Source of the DNA: a virus
Reading direction: 5' to 3' (one strand)
IMG/VR virus record: IMGVR_UViG_3300010042_000010
Span: 1 to 49,725 of that record
Length of the DNA: 49,725 nt
The notes below the pieces were generated by a model. That model saw nothing but the letters and a program-made list of their open reading frames with translations. It made no database searches and was not told the DNA's origin. Shown piece after piece: positions 14,747 through 22,532 of this stretch. Both the position numbers and the translations under genes were made by a program. Positions within the stretch are counted from its first letter, which is position 1, and the number at the start of each line of letters is the position of its first letter.

Positions 14747-14768
14747 GCCCGCCTTGTGCGGGCTTTTT
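14747..14768 (+). terminator. Intrinsic terminator, recurrent stem
   Basis: A 6-bp stem GCCCGC/GCGGGC with loop CTTGT is followed by five T. It closes the small-gene operon. The same stem recurs at 24058, 29782 and 32209. Confidence 0.9.
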
Positions 14769-14827
14769 ATTGGGCGTATCGTAGACAGAACAAGACTCTG
14801 CGAGACTATAAGGAACACAGGAGCAAT

Positions 14828-15295
14828 ATGGAAAAGCTATTGACGCGTCCCGAGATGGCCGCGCTACTCCAAGTGAGTGCCAAAACCGTACAGCGGTTGA
14901 CCACCGCCGGCACCATCCCCCACCTCAAAGTTGGCAACGAGTCGCGCTACGACCGACAGGCCGTTGTGGCTGCCTTGACCGTGGCACCTGAGCCCGATCC
15001 GGACGCGGTGCGTTGGATGCTGGTATTTGCCCCGGGCGCTGTGTCGCCTATCAGTGAGGTGTCATTCTCGAGCCGCGATTTGGCCGACAAATACGCCGAC
15101 ATTTGCGCGAAGCCTACGCCGCTTTTCCCGGAAGGGCAGCCACGGCCGCGCGTTGTGCCACTGTACCAACACGCCGACCGCGTGCGCGAAGCCGCACAAG
15201 AGCTGGTTCACAACTGCGCGCCTGTAGCGCCTCAACGCCTGTCGTGGGCTGCGTTGGTCGCTGCGCTGGAGGCTTCCCCATGCTCGACACGGTAG
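14828..15295 (+). CDS. HTH (MerR/excisionase-type) DNA-binding protein
   Basis: AGGAG at 14819-14823 supports ATG 14828; an upstream in-frame ATG at 14756 lies in the terminator and is rejected. The N-terminal 50 residues are a classical HTH_17 domain (LTRPEMAALLQVSAKTVQRL, then a VGNESRYDRQAV wing). The remaining 100 residues are unassigned. Its position directly before the primase-helicase, with an overlap of 16 bases, suggests a role in origin recognition or regulation of that gene (inference). Confidence 0.8.
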   Translation: MEKLLTRPEMAALLQVSAKTVQRLTTAGTIPHLKVGNESRYDRQAVVAALTVAPEPDPDAVRWMLVFAPGAVSPISEVSFSSRDLADKYADICAKPTPLFPEGQPRPRVVPLYQHADRVREAAQELVHNCAPVAPQRLSWAALVAALEASPCSTR

Positions 15296-17883
15296 CCGAG
15301 GCGTTAAGCCCTGGCGGACCGCTTCACGCGCTTACGGCTTACCGGCATTTTTGCGTCTATGAGATACGGCCGAAGGCTGGCCGCGAATACAAATCCGATA
15401 AGGTGCCGGTGCTGCCAAAGAAATGGGGCACGCCGGCCAATCTGCTGACCGCTGACGAGGCGATAATGGCGGCCTACAGCTGGCAAGGTGCGCACCCGGT
15501 AGGCATTGGCTACCTGTTGCAGCCGACCGACCCTTTCTTTTTCGTCGACGTCGACACGGCGGTAACCGACGCCGGCCAGTGGCAACCGCTGGTACACGAG
15601 CTGTTTCAGCTGCTGCCAGGCGCTGCCTTTGAGGTGTCAACCTCCGGTCGCGGTTGCCACTTTATCGGCCGCTGCCCGGACTTCCCGCACTCGTGCCGCG
15701 ACGACTCGTTGGGCCTCGAGTTCTACACGCAGAACCGCCTGATCGCACTGACCGGACAGTCAGCCGTAGGCGATGCGCTGGCGTGGTTGCCCCTCGAAAC
15801 GGCTGCGCTCGGAGCCAAATGGTTTCCGCCCAAGGACGAGAACACCACCGCCGTTGACTGGGTCGACGAGCCCGTAGAGGAATGGGAGGGGCCGGAGGAT
15901 GACGACGAGCTAATAGCCAAGGCGCTTAAATCCTCCCGCAAGGTCGACGCTGCCGAGGTGTTCGGCGGTAAAACCAAAGTGCGCGCCGAATTCCATCACC
16001 TTTGGGAGGCCGACGTGGCAACCCTGGCCGCCGTCTACCCGACCAAAGAAGACAAGCCCTACGATGCGTCCGGCGCCGACCAAGCCCTGGCCAACGCCCT
16101 GGCCTTCTGGACCGGTAAAAACCCCGTCCGGATTGAGCGCCTTATGCGCCGCTCCGCGCTCGCCCGCGACAAGTGGGACAGCCACACGCAGTACATGACG
16201 TGGACCGTAGAGAATGCCGTGCGCGACTGTACGTCGGTGCTCGGGTCCGGCAAGAAGCCACTCACAGAACTGCCCGCCCATATCGCGCCCGCCATCGCCG
16301 GTTCGCGCCCTCCGATCGACACGCGATCGCACACGCTGGCCAACACTGAGACCCCCGGACTAGAGCCCTCCGCGCCTGCTGCCGCGACACTGCCGGCGGG
16401 CGTGCCGAGCTGGGAAGAGGTGGCCAGCGCACAGCAGCCAACCGGCCTTGCACCGCTGCACCGATCCGGTCACCAACTGCTGCCGCCCGAGCTGCAAGAG
16501 CAACTGTTTGCCGGCTGCGTGTACATCCGCGACAGCAACAAAATTGCTATCCCCGACGGCACCTATCTGGATAGTGCACGCTTTAACGTGGCGTACGGTG
16601 GCTATGAGTTCCAACTGAACCCAGCCGAGCGCAAAGCGGTAACGACCCGCGCCTGGGACGCCTTTACACAGAGCCAGGTGCTCGACTGGCCAACGGCGCA
16701 CTCGGTCTGCTTCCGTCCGGAGGAACCGCCAGGCGCCCTTATTGAGGCCGAAGGCTGGCGACTGTTTAATGGCTTCGTGCCAATCCATACCAAGCGCATC
16801 GCGGGCGACATTGCACCGTTCCTGGGTCTACTGGAGCGCCTGCTACCGGACGAGCGCGACCGCCGCATTCTGCTTACATGGATGGCTCGCGTCGTCCGCT
16901 CGCCAGGCTTCAAGGCGCAGTGGTGGCCGGTGCTGCAAGGCGCTGAGGGTAATGGTAAAACGATGCTGATTCAGGCGATGGAATTCGCCGTGGGCAGCCG
17001 ATACAGCTACATGCCGGACATGGCCAAGATGGCCAAGAAAGAGGGCGGGTTTAACGCCTGGGTCCGCAACTGCCTGTTTATCGGAATGGAGGAAGTGTAC
17101 GTACAGAACCGCCGCGACTTTCTCGAAGCGATCAAACCTTGGGTAACCAACACCCGGCTCGAAATCGAAGGCAAAGGCGTTGACCAGTACACAGGCGACA
17201 ACCGCGCCAACGGCATGATGACCACCAACCACCGCGACGGCGTGCCGACCAACATCGACAACCGCCGCTACTGCGTGTTCTTTACCGCCCAACAGTGTGC
17301 CGAGGACGTGGAAGCCGCCGGCATGATGGGCAACTATTTCCCCGACCTCTACGACTGGTTTTATGGCCGCCGCAAGTGGGCGGAGCACGGCAGCAACTAC
17401 GGCCGGGCGATTATTAACAACTATTTGCACGAGTACGAGCTGTGCGCCGAGTTCGACCCTATGGGTGGCTGCCAGCGCGCGCCGCAAACATCCACATCGG
17501 CGGAGGCCCGCGAGGCTAGCCAAGGGAAGCTCGAGCAGGAGGTGCTGGAGGCTGTACAGAGTGGCGAGCCTGGCTTTGCCGGCGGCTGGGTATCTACCAC
17601 CATGTTGGCCAAGCTGTGCGACCGCCTGCGTACCTACCTGCCACCCTCCAAGCGCGACAAGCTGCTGGCTGACCTCGGCTACGTAAAGCACCCGGCGCTG
17701 GCGGATTATGGCCGCACGCCTAACCCTGTGCAGCCGGACGGGAACAAAACAAGGCTGTACGTCAAACGCGGTCATTTGGCCCTCAACCTGCAAAAGCCTG
17801 CCGAGGTGTCCAAGGCGTATAGCGACGCGCAACAGTCGGGAGGTGTGCTTGCAGCAGCGGCCGCAGCGTTCGGAAACCAATAG
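15280..17883 (+). CDS. Primase-helicase (AEP primase plus SF3-like helicase)
   Basis: GGAGG at 15268-15272 sets ATG 15280, giving 867 aa. The N-terminal third is an AEP/Prim-Pol-type domain with FFVDVD (87-92), STSGRGCHF (120-128) and LEF (146-148) as catalytic motifs. Next comes a helical segment seen in NrS-1-like primases (ALAFWTGKNPVRIERL, ARDKWD). The C-terminal half is a DUF5906/SF3-type ATPase with Walker A GAEGNGKT (554-561), Walker B LFIGMEEV (599-606) and a sensor-1 TTNHRD (648-653). It should prime and unwind for the family A polymerase. The repeat-rich non-coding region follows at once. Confidence 0.92.
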   Translation: MLDTVAEALSPGGPLHALTAYRHFCVYEIRPKAGREYKSDKVPVLPKKWGTPANLLTADEAIMAAYSWQGAHPVGIGYLLQPTDPFFFVDVDTAVTDAGQWQPLVHELFQLLPGAAFEVSTSGRGCHFIGRCPDFPHSCRDDSLGLEFYTQNRLIALTGQSAVGDALAWLPLETAALGAKWFPPKDENTTAVDWVDEPVEEWEGPEDDDELIAKALKSSRKVDAAEVFGGKTKVRAEFHHLWEADVATLAAVYPTKEDKPYDASGADQALANALAFWTGKNPVRIERLMRRSALARDKWDSHTQYMTWTVENAVRDCTSVLGSGKKPLTELPAHIAPAIAGSRPPIDTRSHTLANTETPGLEPSAPAAATLPAGVPSWEEVASAQQPTGLAPLHRSGHQLLPPELQEQLFAGCVYIRDSNKIAIPDGTYLDSARFNVAYGGYEFQLNPAERKAVTTRAWDAFTQSQVLDWPTAHSVCFRPEEPPGALIEAEGWRLFNGFVPIHTKRIAGDIAPFLGLLERLLPDERDRRILLTWMARVVRSPGFKAQWWPVLQGAEGNGKTMLIQAMEFAVGSRYSYMPDMAKMAKKEGGFNAWVRNCLFIGMEEVYVQNRRDFLEAIKPWVTNTRLEIEGKGVDQYTGDNRANGMMTTNHRDGVPTNIDNRRYCVFFTAQQCAEDVEAAGMMGNYFPDLYDWFYGRRKWAEHGSNYGRAIINNYLHEYELCAEFDPMGGCQRAPQTSTSAEAREASQGKLEQEVLEAVQSGEPGFAGGWVSTTMLAKLCDRLRTYLPPSKRDKLLADLGYVKHPALADYGRTPNPVQPDGNKTRLYVKRGHLALNLQKPAEVSKAYSDAQQSGGVLAAAAAAFGNQ

Positions 17884-17904
17884 ATAGACAACCGCTGTAT
17901 CTCG

Positions 17905-17930
17905 AGCGCTCCTAGTGGGCGCTTCTTTTT
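17905..17930 (+). terminator. Intrinsic terminator after primase-helicase
   Basis: A 7-bp stem (AGCGCTC paired with GGGCGCT, one G-T wobble) with a 5-base loop is followed by TCTTTTT. It lies 22 bp after the stop codon. Confidence 0.8.
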
Positions 17931-17940
17931 GCCTGTAGTT

Positions 17941-17962
17941 ATTCGGTGTACGAATCGATTCG
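17941..17962. other. Nested ATTCG/CGAAT dyads
   Basis: ATTCG-GTGTA-CGAAT (17941-17955) overlaps a perfect 12-bp palindrome CGAATCGATTCG (17951-17962). Three half-sites stand in 22 bp at the entrance to the repeat region, suggesting a protein-binding site. Confidence 0.5.
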
Positions 17963-17986
17963 ACCGTTCTAATAGGCGGTAGAAAA

Positions 17987-18265
17987 TGGGGTATGGTTTG
18001 GGGTAAACCATTTGGGGTATCGCAAGTTATTGAAATGTATAGCAAAAGGGGCGTTTTACCCCAAAAACCCAATTTTATGCCCAGTCCAATACACACACAT
18101 GTGTGCACACGTAGCGCGTGTGTGCGTAGCGTGCGCATGCGTATAGCAAGTGTGTATATATTTGGGGTATTGGGGTATTTACAGTATAAATACTAATAGA
18201 ATCAGTAAGTTAGCGTATACCCCAAATCATACCCCAAGCGTACCCCAACGGAAAATTTGGGGTAA
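17987..18265. repeat. TTGGGGTA iteron-like array, candidate origin or packaging site
   Basis: Ten copies of (T)TTGGGGTA(T/A) lie in 280 bp. Those on the plus strand start at 17987 (TGGGGTAT), 17997, 18011, 18161, 18170 and 18256; those on the minus strand (TACCCCAA) are at about 18056, 18217, 18229 and 18241. Two close pairs and a cluster of four flank an AT-rich stretch (18141-18220). The array sits between the primase-helicase and the terminase small subunit, with no convincing gene in 17884-18341. Iterons at a replication origin, or terminase-binding sites of a cos/pac locus, would each fit. Confidence 0.75.
18089..18145. repeat. Alternating purine-pyrimidine tract
   Basis: Three contiguous blocks of perfect purine-pyrimidine alternation (18089-18113, 18114-18128, 18129-18145), rich in CA/TG and GC steps, lie inside the iteron-like array. 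Such tracts can adopt left-handed or easily melted structures. This is sequence composition only. Confidence 0.6.
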
Positions 18266-18341
18266 ACGGGCTCCGGTTTGGCTTGGGGCGTGGTTGTGGC
18301 GTAGGCTGGGCGCTATCGGAACGCATTTAGGGGCTTTTATC

Positions 18342-19064
18342 GTGGCAAGACATGGTCCGGAACTGGACGCTAAAGAGAAATTGTTCGTCGAAACGTACAT
18401 ACAGACGCGGGACGCTCGCGGATCGGCTTTGCACGCTGGATACAGCCTCACAGTCGCACGTTCTACCGCTTACCTCTGGGTCAGTTCGCCGTTTGAGAAA
18501 AAACGCGTATATGAGGCCGTACAGGACGGTTTAGAGAAACTGGTACGAAAGTCCCGAATCAGCAACGCGCAGATCGAGGAACGTTTAGAGCGGATCGCCT
18601 TCGCCAACCCTCGCGACCTAATCGACCTGCAACGCGGGTGCTGCCGGCACTGCTACGGCGAGAACGGCGGCTATCAGTGGACCGAGGCGGAGTATTACGC
18701 GGCGGTTGAGGGGGCCGAAAAGGCGCGCGGAAAAATGCCAGCCTGGGGCGGGGGCATCGACTTTGACCCGTTCAAAGACCCCAACCCGGAGTGCAAGAAC
18801 TGCGTAGGTGTAGGTGTCGAACGGGTCGTACCAAAGGACACCCGCGACTACTCGCCGGACGCTGCGGCGCTGTACGCAGGCGTCAAGATCACAAAGCAGG
18901 GCCTAGAGATTAAGACCCACAACCAGCTCGAGGCGCTGCAACTGCTCGCCAAAATGCGCGGCGTGTTGGTCGACAAAAAAGAGCTGTCAGGGCCTGGCGG
19001 TGCCGCGCTGATACCGAGCCGCATTGAGCTGATCGCCGTAGACGAAGCGGAAGACGAAGAATGA
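18342..19064 (+). CDS. terS: Terminase small subunit
   Basis: The chosen start is GTG 18342, with AGGGG at 18329-18333, eight bases upstream; upstream in-frame ATGs fall inside the repeat array. The 240-aa product begins ARHGPELDAKEKLFVETYI, the HTH start typical of Terminase_2 proteins, with ARSTAYLWV as the recognition region. A CxxC pair (C101, C104) and a second pair (C151, C154) suggest a zinc-binding insertion before the oligomerisation region. It binds the packaging site and activates the large subunit, which is encoded next with a 4-base overlap. Confidence 0.88.
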   Translation: MARHGPELDAKEKLFVETYIQTRDARGSALHAGYSLTVARSTAYLWVSSPFEKKRVYEAVQDGLEKLVRKSRISNAQIEERLERIAFANPRDLIDLQRGCCRHCYGENGGYQWTEAEYYAAVEGAEKARGKMPAWGGGIDFDPFKDPNPECKNCVGVGVERVVPKDTRDYSPDAAALYAGVKITKQGLEIKTHNQLEALQLLAKMRGVLVDKKELSGPGGAALIPSRIELIAVDEAEDEE

Positions 19065-20320
19065 CCGAGACCGCACAGGTACGACTGCCGCGCAAGCTGG
19101 TAAAGGTGTTCCGCAAGCCTCGCGGCTCTGTCCGCTACCGGTGCGCGCACGGCGGCAGGGGCTCGGGTAAGTCGTTCGGCTTTGCCAAGATGGCAGCCAC
19201 CTTTGGTGTGGTTGAGGGCCTGCGCTTCCTGTGCGGCCGTGAGCTGCAAGGGTCCATTAAAGAATCGTTCTACGCGGAGCTGAAAAACGCCATCGCGAGC
19301 GAGCCGTGGCTAGAGGCTGCCTACGACGTCGGGGTCGACTACATCCGGTCGCGGATCAACAGCACGGAATTCCTGTTCAAGGGCCTGCGGCACAACCTGG
19401 GCTCGGTCAAGTCGATGGCGCAAATCGACATTTGCATTCTCGAGGAAGCCGAAGACATTCCGGAGGAAAGCTGGTTAGCCCTCGAGCCGACCATACGCGC
19501 CCCGAAGTCTGAAATATGGGTCATTTGGAACCCTCGTACCGAGAACAGTCCGGTAGACACCCGATTCATCAAAACGCAAGACCCGGACGCGGTCTGTGTC
19601 GAGATGAACTACACGGATAACCCATGGTTTCCGCAGGTGCTGGAGACGTTGCGCGCCAAGCAACAGAAAAGCCTCGAGCCGGAAATGTACGCGCACATTT
19701 GGCTGGGCAAATACCTCAAGCACTCCAAGGCAACAATCTTTGCCAAGAAATGGCGCGTCGATACGCTGCAAACCGGCAGCGATTGGAACGGCCCCTACTT
19801 CGGCCTCGACTTCGGCTTTGCCAACGATCCGACAGCGGCGGTCAAGTGCTGGATCAGTCCGGACGAAACGACGCTGTATATCGAGCGGGAGTGTGGACGC
19901 GTGGGCCTGGAGCTGGACGAAACCGCCCAGTATCTAATCGACCGCCTGCCAGGGGTCGTAACGCATACCATGCTGGCGGACAACGCCCGTCCGGAGTCCA
20001 TTAGCCTGCTTAAGCGACGCGCACCTGGGCGGCCTAACCTGCCGCTGATCGAAGCCACAACGAAGGGGCCGGGCAGCGTCGAAGACGGCATAGAACACAT
20101 GAAAACGTTCGACATTGTCGTGCACCCGGACTGCACGGAGATGCAAAACGAATTCACCCTGTACAGCTACAAGGTCGACCGACTCACAGGCGACGTACTG
20201 CCGGTGATCGTCGACGCGAACAACCACTACGTAGACGCCACACGCTACGCCCTGGAAAAGGTGATGAAAGCCAAGCAAACGGGCGGCCTGATGATTCCAG
20301 CACGGCATGTTCGCGGGTAG
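19061..20320 (+). CDS. terL: Terminase large subunit
   Basis: This 419-aa packaging motor ATPase/nuclease has Walker A GGRGSGKS (31-38), Walker B CILEEAED (125-132) with catalytic glutamate, and the coupling motif WNPRT (156-160). The RNase H-like nuclease domain has acidic residues in GLDFGFANDP (D250) and LADNARPES (D307), and a terminal HYVDATRYAL. It belongs to the PBSX/Terminase_3-type large subunits. It is coupled to terS by an ATGA overlap. The next gene is under a separate promoter. Confidence 0.95.
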   Translation: MTETAQVRLPRKLVKVFRKPRGSVRYRCAHGGRGSGKSFGFAKMAATFGVVEGLRFLCGRELQGSIKESFYAELKNAIASEPWLEAAYDVGVDYIRSRINSTEFLFKGLRHNLGSVKSMAQIDICILEEAEDIPEESWLALEPTIRAPKSEIWVIWNPRTENSPVDTRFIKTQDPDAVCVEMNYTDNPWFPQVLETLRAKQQKSLEPEMYAHIWLGKYLKHSKATIFAKKWRVDTLQTGSDWNGPYFGLDFGFANDPTAAVKCWISPDETTLYIERECGRVGLELDETAQYLIDRLPGVVTHTMLADNARPESISLLKRRAPGRPNLPLIEATTKGPGSVEDGIEHMKTFDIVVHPDCTEMQNEFTLYSYKVDRLTGDVLPVIVDANNHYVDATRYALEKVMKAKQTGGLMIPARHVRG

Positions 20321-20349
20321 TTGACGGCTGCGTCATAGCGCATTACTCT
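20321..20349 (+). promoter_or_regulatory. Conserved phage promoter after terL
   Basis: TTGACG (20321-20326), a 17-bp spacer containing GTCATAGCGCAT, and TACTCT (20344-20349). It begins directly after the terL stop and lies 40 bp before ATG 20389. Confidence 0.82.
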
Positions 20350-20388
20350 GTGCACCTCGAACAACGAATTGCACGGAGTTGCTGACCA

Positions 20389-20784
20389 ATGAAAACCGAA
20401 TATCTGATAGGCAACGGGCGCCAGTTCAAGCGCTACACGGACGACGTGGGCGGCGTGCGGCATTACGAGCTGTTGAACGGCGTTACCTGGGCGCGCATCG
20501 GCGGCCGTGAGGTGCCGCAGTGGCTCATGATCGTTGACCGTGCGCAGTTCGAGACGATGGCCGCCTACCGTAAGCAGCCACCGGTAAACCTGATTCTCGA
20601 CTACGGCACGCACCCGTCGAAGTACGAGCCAACCCAACCGCCGCCCATGCGCGTCGGAGACGGCCAAGCGCCCATGCGCGAGGGCTTCAAGCGCGTGTTC
20701 TACTTCCTGAGCTTCGTAGCGGCGGTGGCCTACGCCTGGCCGGTGCTGGTTCATTTCGCGGAGGCAGTCGTATGCAAACCGTAG
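20389..20784 (+). CDS. Hypothetical protein with C-terminal membrane segment (131 aa)
   Basis: CGGAG stands 12 bases before the ATG. The product is soluble for about 100 residues, with a proline-rich linker (PTQPPPMR), then has one hydrophobic helix (FYFLSFVAAVAYAWPVLVHF) near the C-terminus, suggesting a tail-anchored inner-membrane protein. No family is recognised. It is the first gene of a promoter-led operon inserted between terminase and portal genes. Confidence 0.7.
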   Translation: MKTEYLIGNGRQFKRYTDDVGGVRHYELLNGVTWARIGGREVPQWLMIVDRAQFETMAAYRKQPPVNLILDYGTHPSKYEPTQPPPMRVGDGQAPMREGFKRVFYFLSFVAAVAYAWPVLVHFAEAVVCKP

Positions 20785-21215
20785 ACCCCAAACACCGCTA
20801 TTTCCGCTATGACGACGTCCTGCTGCGTACCGACGCGGAGGGCGGCGTAGAGTGCTGGGCGCTTGATCGCTGGGTAGATATTAGCAACAACAAGGCGCAC
20901 ACCTTCGACGAGGCCCACGAGGTGACCTACGAAGAGGCCGAAGCCTGGAAACTGGAGCGGGCCGACTACCTGGCGCGCCTGAACGGCTATTCGCAGTGGT
21001 TCGGGCGCGTACAGCGTGTGCCGGCGCCGTTGGCGGAAGCGGCGTGTAGTCACCTGAACTGGCGGGTATCCGACGACGAAGAGTTTAGCCAGGAAGTCGA
21101 GCAGCTGACCAAGCGGTACAACAAACGCCGTTGGGTCGACCGCGTAACGCTTGGCGGGTCGCTTTTCCTGCTCGGCTTCGTCTTGGGGCAGCTGTGGCTG
21201 GGGTGGCCGCGATGA
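20772..21215 (+). CDS. Hypothetical tail-anchored protein (147 aa)
   Basis: GGAGG lies about seven bases before ATG 20772, overlapping the previous gene by 13 bases. The first 120 residues are acidic and soluble (HTFDEAHEVTYEEAEAW). The last 20 (LGGSLFLLGFVLGQLWLGW) form a transmembrane helix. Two successive genes with C-terminal anchors suggest a membrane-located pair. Function unknown. Confidence 0.7.
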   Translation: MQTVDPKHRYFRYDDVLLRTDAEGGVECWALDRWVDISNNKAHTFDEAHEVTYEEAEAWKLERADYLARLNGYSQWFGRVQRVPAPLAEAACSHLNWRVSDDEEFSQEVEQLTKRYNKRRWVDRVTLGGSLFLLGFVLGQLWLGWPR

Positions 21216-21520
21216 CGGGGCGTCTCGAGGTGGGCGGGCTGGCGTTGGTGATCAGGTGCGCGGAGAACCCGGAAATGGTCGGCAAATGCGTAACGCTCGA
21301 ACGGCGGGTAGCACCGGGCGAGGCTGTCCGTTTTGGGGGTATGTCGTTCCGTCCCGCAAAAGACGTGTGCTGGATCGTTTCCGGCGACGGCCTGCAATCC
21401 TTTAACGCTTACCGGGGCAATCGGTCGGTGCCTTACGCCGGTTTTGCCGAGCGTAACCTGATGCCACTGCGCGGCGACGAACAACCACAACTGCAACGAG
21501 TAGAGGAACTGACGACATGA
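21212..21520 (+). CDS. Hypothetical protein (102 aa)
   Basis: ATG 21212 overlaps the previous stop by 4 bases. The product is beta-rich (LEVGGLALVIRC, GKCVTLERRVAPGE), compatible with a small SH3-like or OB-like fold, but no motif identifies it. Its stop overlaps the next ATG by 4 bases. Confidence 0.68.
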   Translation: MTGRLEVGGLALVIRCAENPEMVGKCVTLERRVAPGEAVRFGGMSFRPAKDVCWIVSGDGLQSFNAYRGNRSVPYAGFAERNLMPLRGDEQPQLQRVEELTT

Positions 21521-21966
21521 GCTTACGCAAGAACTGCACCGCGCGAGGCTGCACGCGGGTGGTACAAAACACCGGCAGCGATTTTTGCGGGGAACACGCC
21601 CGCCCGGACGTGCCGCCCAAAGCGCCCCCGCCGCGCACCTACCGCTGTGCGTGCCCGGGTTGCCTGTCGAAGGTGGCGAATAAAGGCGATTGGTGCGAGG
21701 AACACGGCCGCCGCAGCAAGTCCATTGCCGATTGCAGGGCTAAGTTCACCGGGCCGCAATATTTCGGAGGCATCCCCGAGCAAACGCTTGGCACGCTAAC
21801 CGATGCGGAACGCCAGGTGGTAAACCTGCTCGCCGAAGCCTGGAACCGCTACCTGGACCTGCCCGAACAGAAGCCAGGCAGCCACCCGGAAATGTGCGCC
21901 ATGATCAACCATTGCCAGGAGCACGTTCTGGCCCGGGTCGGGTGGCGGCTACTGAACAACAAATAA
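21517..21966 (+). CDS. Double zinc-knuckle protein (149 aa)
   Basis: Two successive C-C-C-H type units are visible: CTARGCTRV with FCGEHA, then CACPGCLSKV with WCEEHG, separated by a proline-rich linker. The C-terminal half is helical, with three more Cys/His residues. It is likely a zinc-binding DNA, RNA or protein-interaction module. No family name is assigned. It is the last gene before a second conserved promoter. Confidence 0.72.
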   Translation: MSLRKNCTARGCTRVVQNTGSDFCGEHARPDVPPKAPPPRTYRCACPGCLSKVANKGDWCEEHGRRSKSIADCRAKFTGPQYFGGIPEQTLGTLTDAERQVVNLLAEAWNRYLDLPEQKPGSHPEMCAMINHCQEHVLARVGWRLLNNK

Positions 21967-21970
21967 TCGT

Positions 21971-21999
21971 TTGACGTGTCGGTCATAGCGCATTACTCT
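21971..21999 (+). promoter_or_regulatory. Conserved phage promoter
   Basis: TTGACG (21971-21976), a 17-bp spacer TGTCGGTCATAGCGCAT, and TACTCT (21994-21999). From the spacer core through the -10 and beyond it is nearly identical to the promoter at 20321-20349. It lies 40 bp before ATG 22039. Confidence 0.85.
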
Positions 22000-22038
22000 G
22001 TGCCTACCGAAACGAACAACGCCCCGGAGGGCAAGACG

Positions 22039-22245
22039 ATGACCTACGCCGAATTGATCGCGAAGCTGCAAGCCGCCGAGGAAGCTACCGGTCTCTATCT
22101 GTCCGACCAGCTCATCGACCTGCAAAACGCCGCTAATCCGAAGGACGAGGCTAGCCTTTTCCGTGCGGCTGCTACCGCTGCCGGGTTTCGTGCTGAGGAA
22201 GCTGGCTACGACATCAACGACCTTATCGGCGTGCAAATCTACTAA
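22039..22245 (+). CDS. Small helical protein (68 aa)
   Basis: GGAGG at 22026-22030 sets ATG 22039; an upstream in-frame ATG at 21976 lies within the promoter. The product is an acidic, Ala-rich helical protein (AELIAKLQAAEEATG) ending INDLIGVQIY. No family is recognised. It is the first gene after the promoter at 21971-21999. Confidence 0.7.
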   Translation: MTYAELIAKLQAAEEATGLYLSDQLIDLQNAANPKDEASLFRAAATAAGFRAEEAGYDINDLIGVQIY

Positions 22246-22253
22246 CCAATCCC

Positions 22254-22272
22254 GCCCGGTTCGCCGCCGGGC
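22254..22272. other. GC hairpin in an intergenic gap
   Basis: GCCCGG/CCGGGC with a 7-base loop lies 9 bp after a stop codon. There is no T run, so it may be an attenuator or RNA-stability hairpin rather than a terminator. The rest of the gap holds two copies of GGACCGTCC (22280 and 22323). Confidence 0.4.
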
Positions 22273-22334
22273 AGCACCCCACCGACTGCGGACCGTCCGT
22301 AGTTTATCTCTGATCGAAAATAGGACCGTCCAGC

Positions 22335-22520
22335 ATGGCCGCACAAGATGCAAAGTTGACCATAACCGACGCGCACTACGCGCAACGCTACGAAATCCGC
22401 CAGGAGCTGCGCAAACGCGGGCTAGTGCGCGGCAAGACCCCGAAGACAATCGAGGCCCTACCGGCGGACATGCGCCACATGTTCGAGATGCGCCGCCCCG
22501 ACTTTATTTTGGCCCTTTAG
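22335..22520 (+). CDS. Small hypothetical protein (61 aa)
   Basis: TAGGA is about nine bases before ATG 22335. The product is basic and helical (YEIRQELRKRGLVRG) with no other feature. It is separated from the previous gene by an 89-bp gap that holds a hairpin, and lies 12 bp before the next gene. Confidence 0.6.
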   Translation: MAAQDAKLTITDAHYAQRYEIRQELRKRGLVRGKTPKTIEALPADMRHMFEMRRPDFILAL

Positions 22521-22532
22521 GAGCTGTCCAAT

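Noticed and set aside
16843-18138. 431-codon minus-strand frame opposite the primase-helicase
   Set aside because: It is the shadow of the helicase domain. It lacks a ribosome site and its sequence is low-complexity Val/Arg/His.
17993-18196. Small plus-strand frame across the TTGGGGTA array
   Set aside because: No ribosome site. Its residues simply translate the repeats and CA/TG tract, and the region behaves as non-coding.
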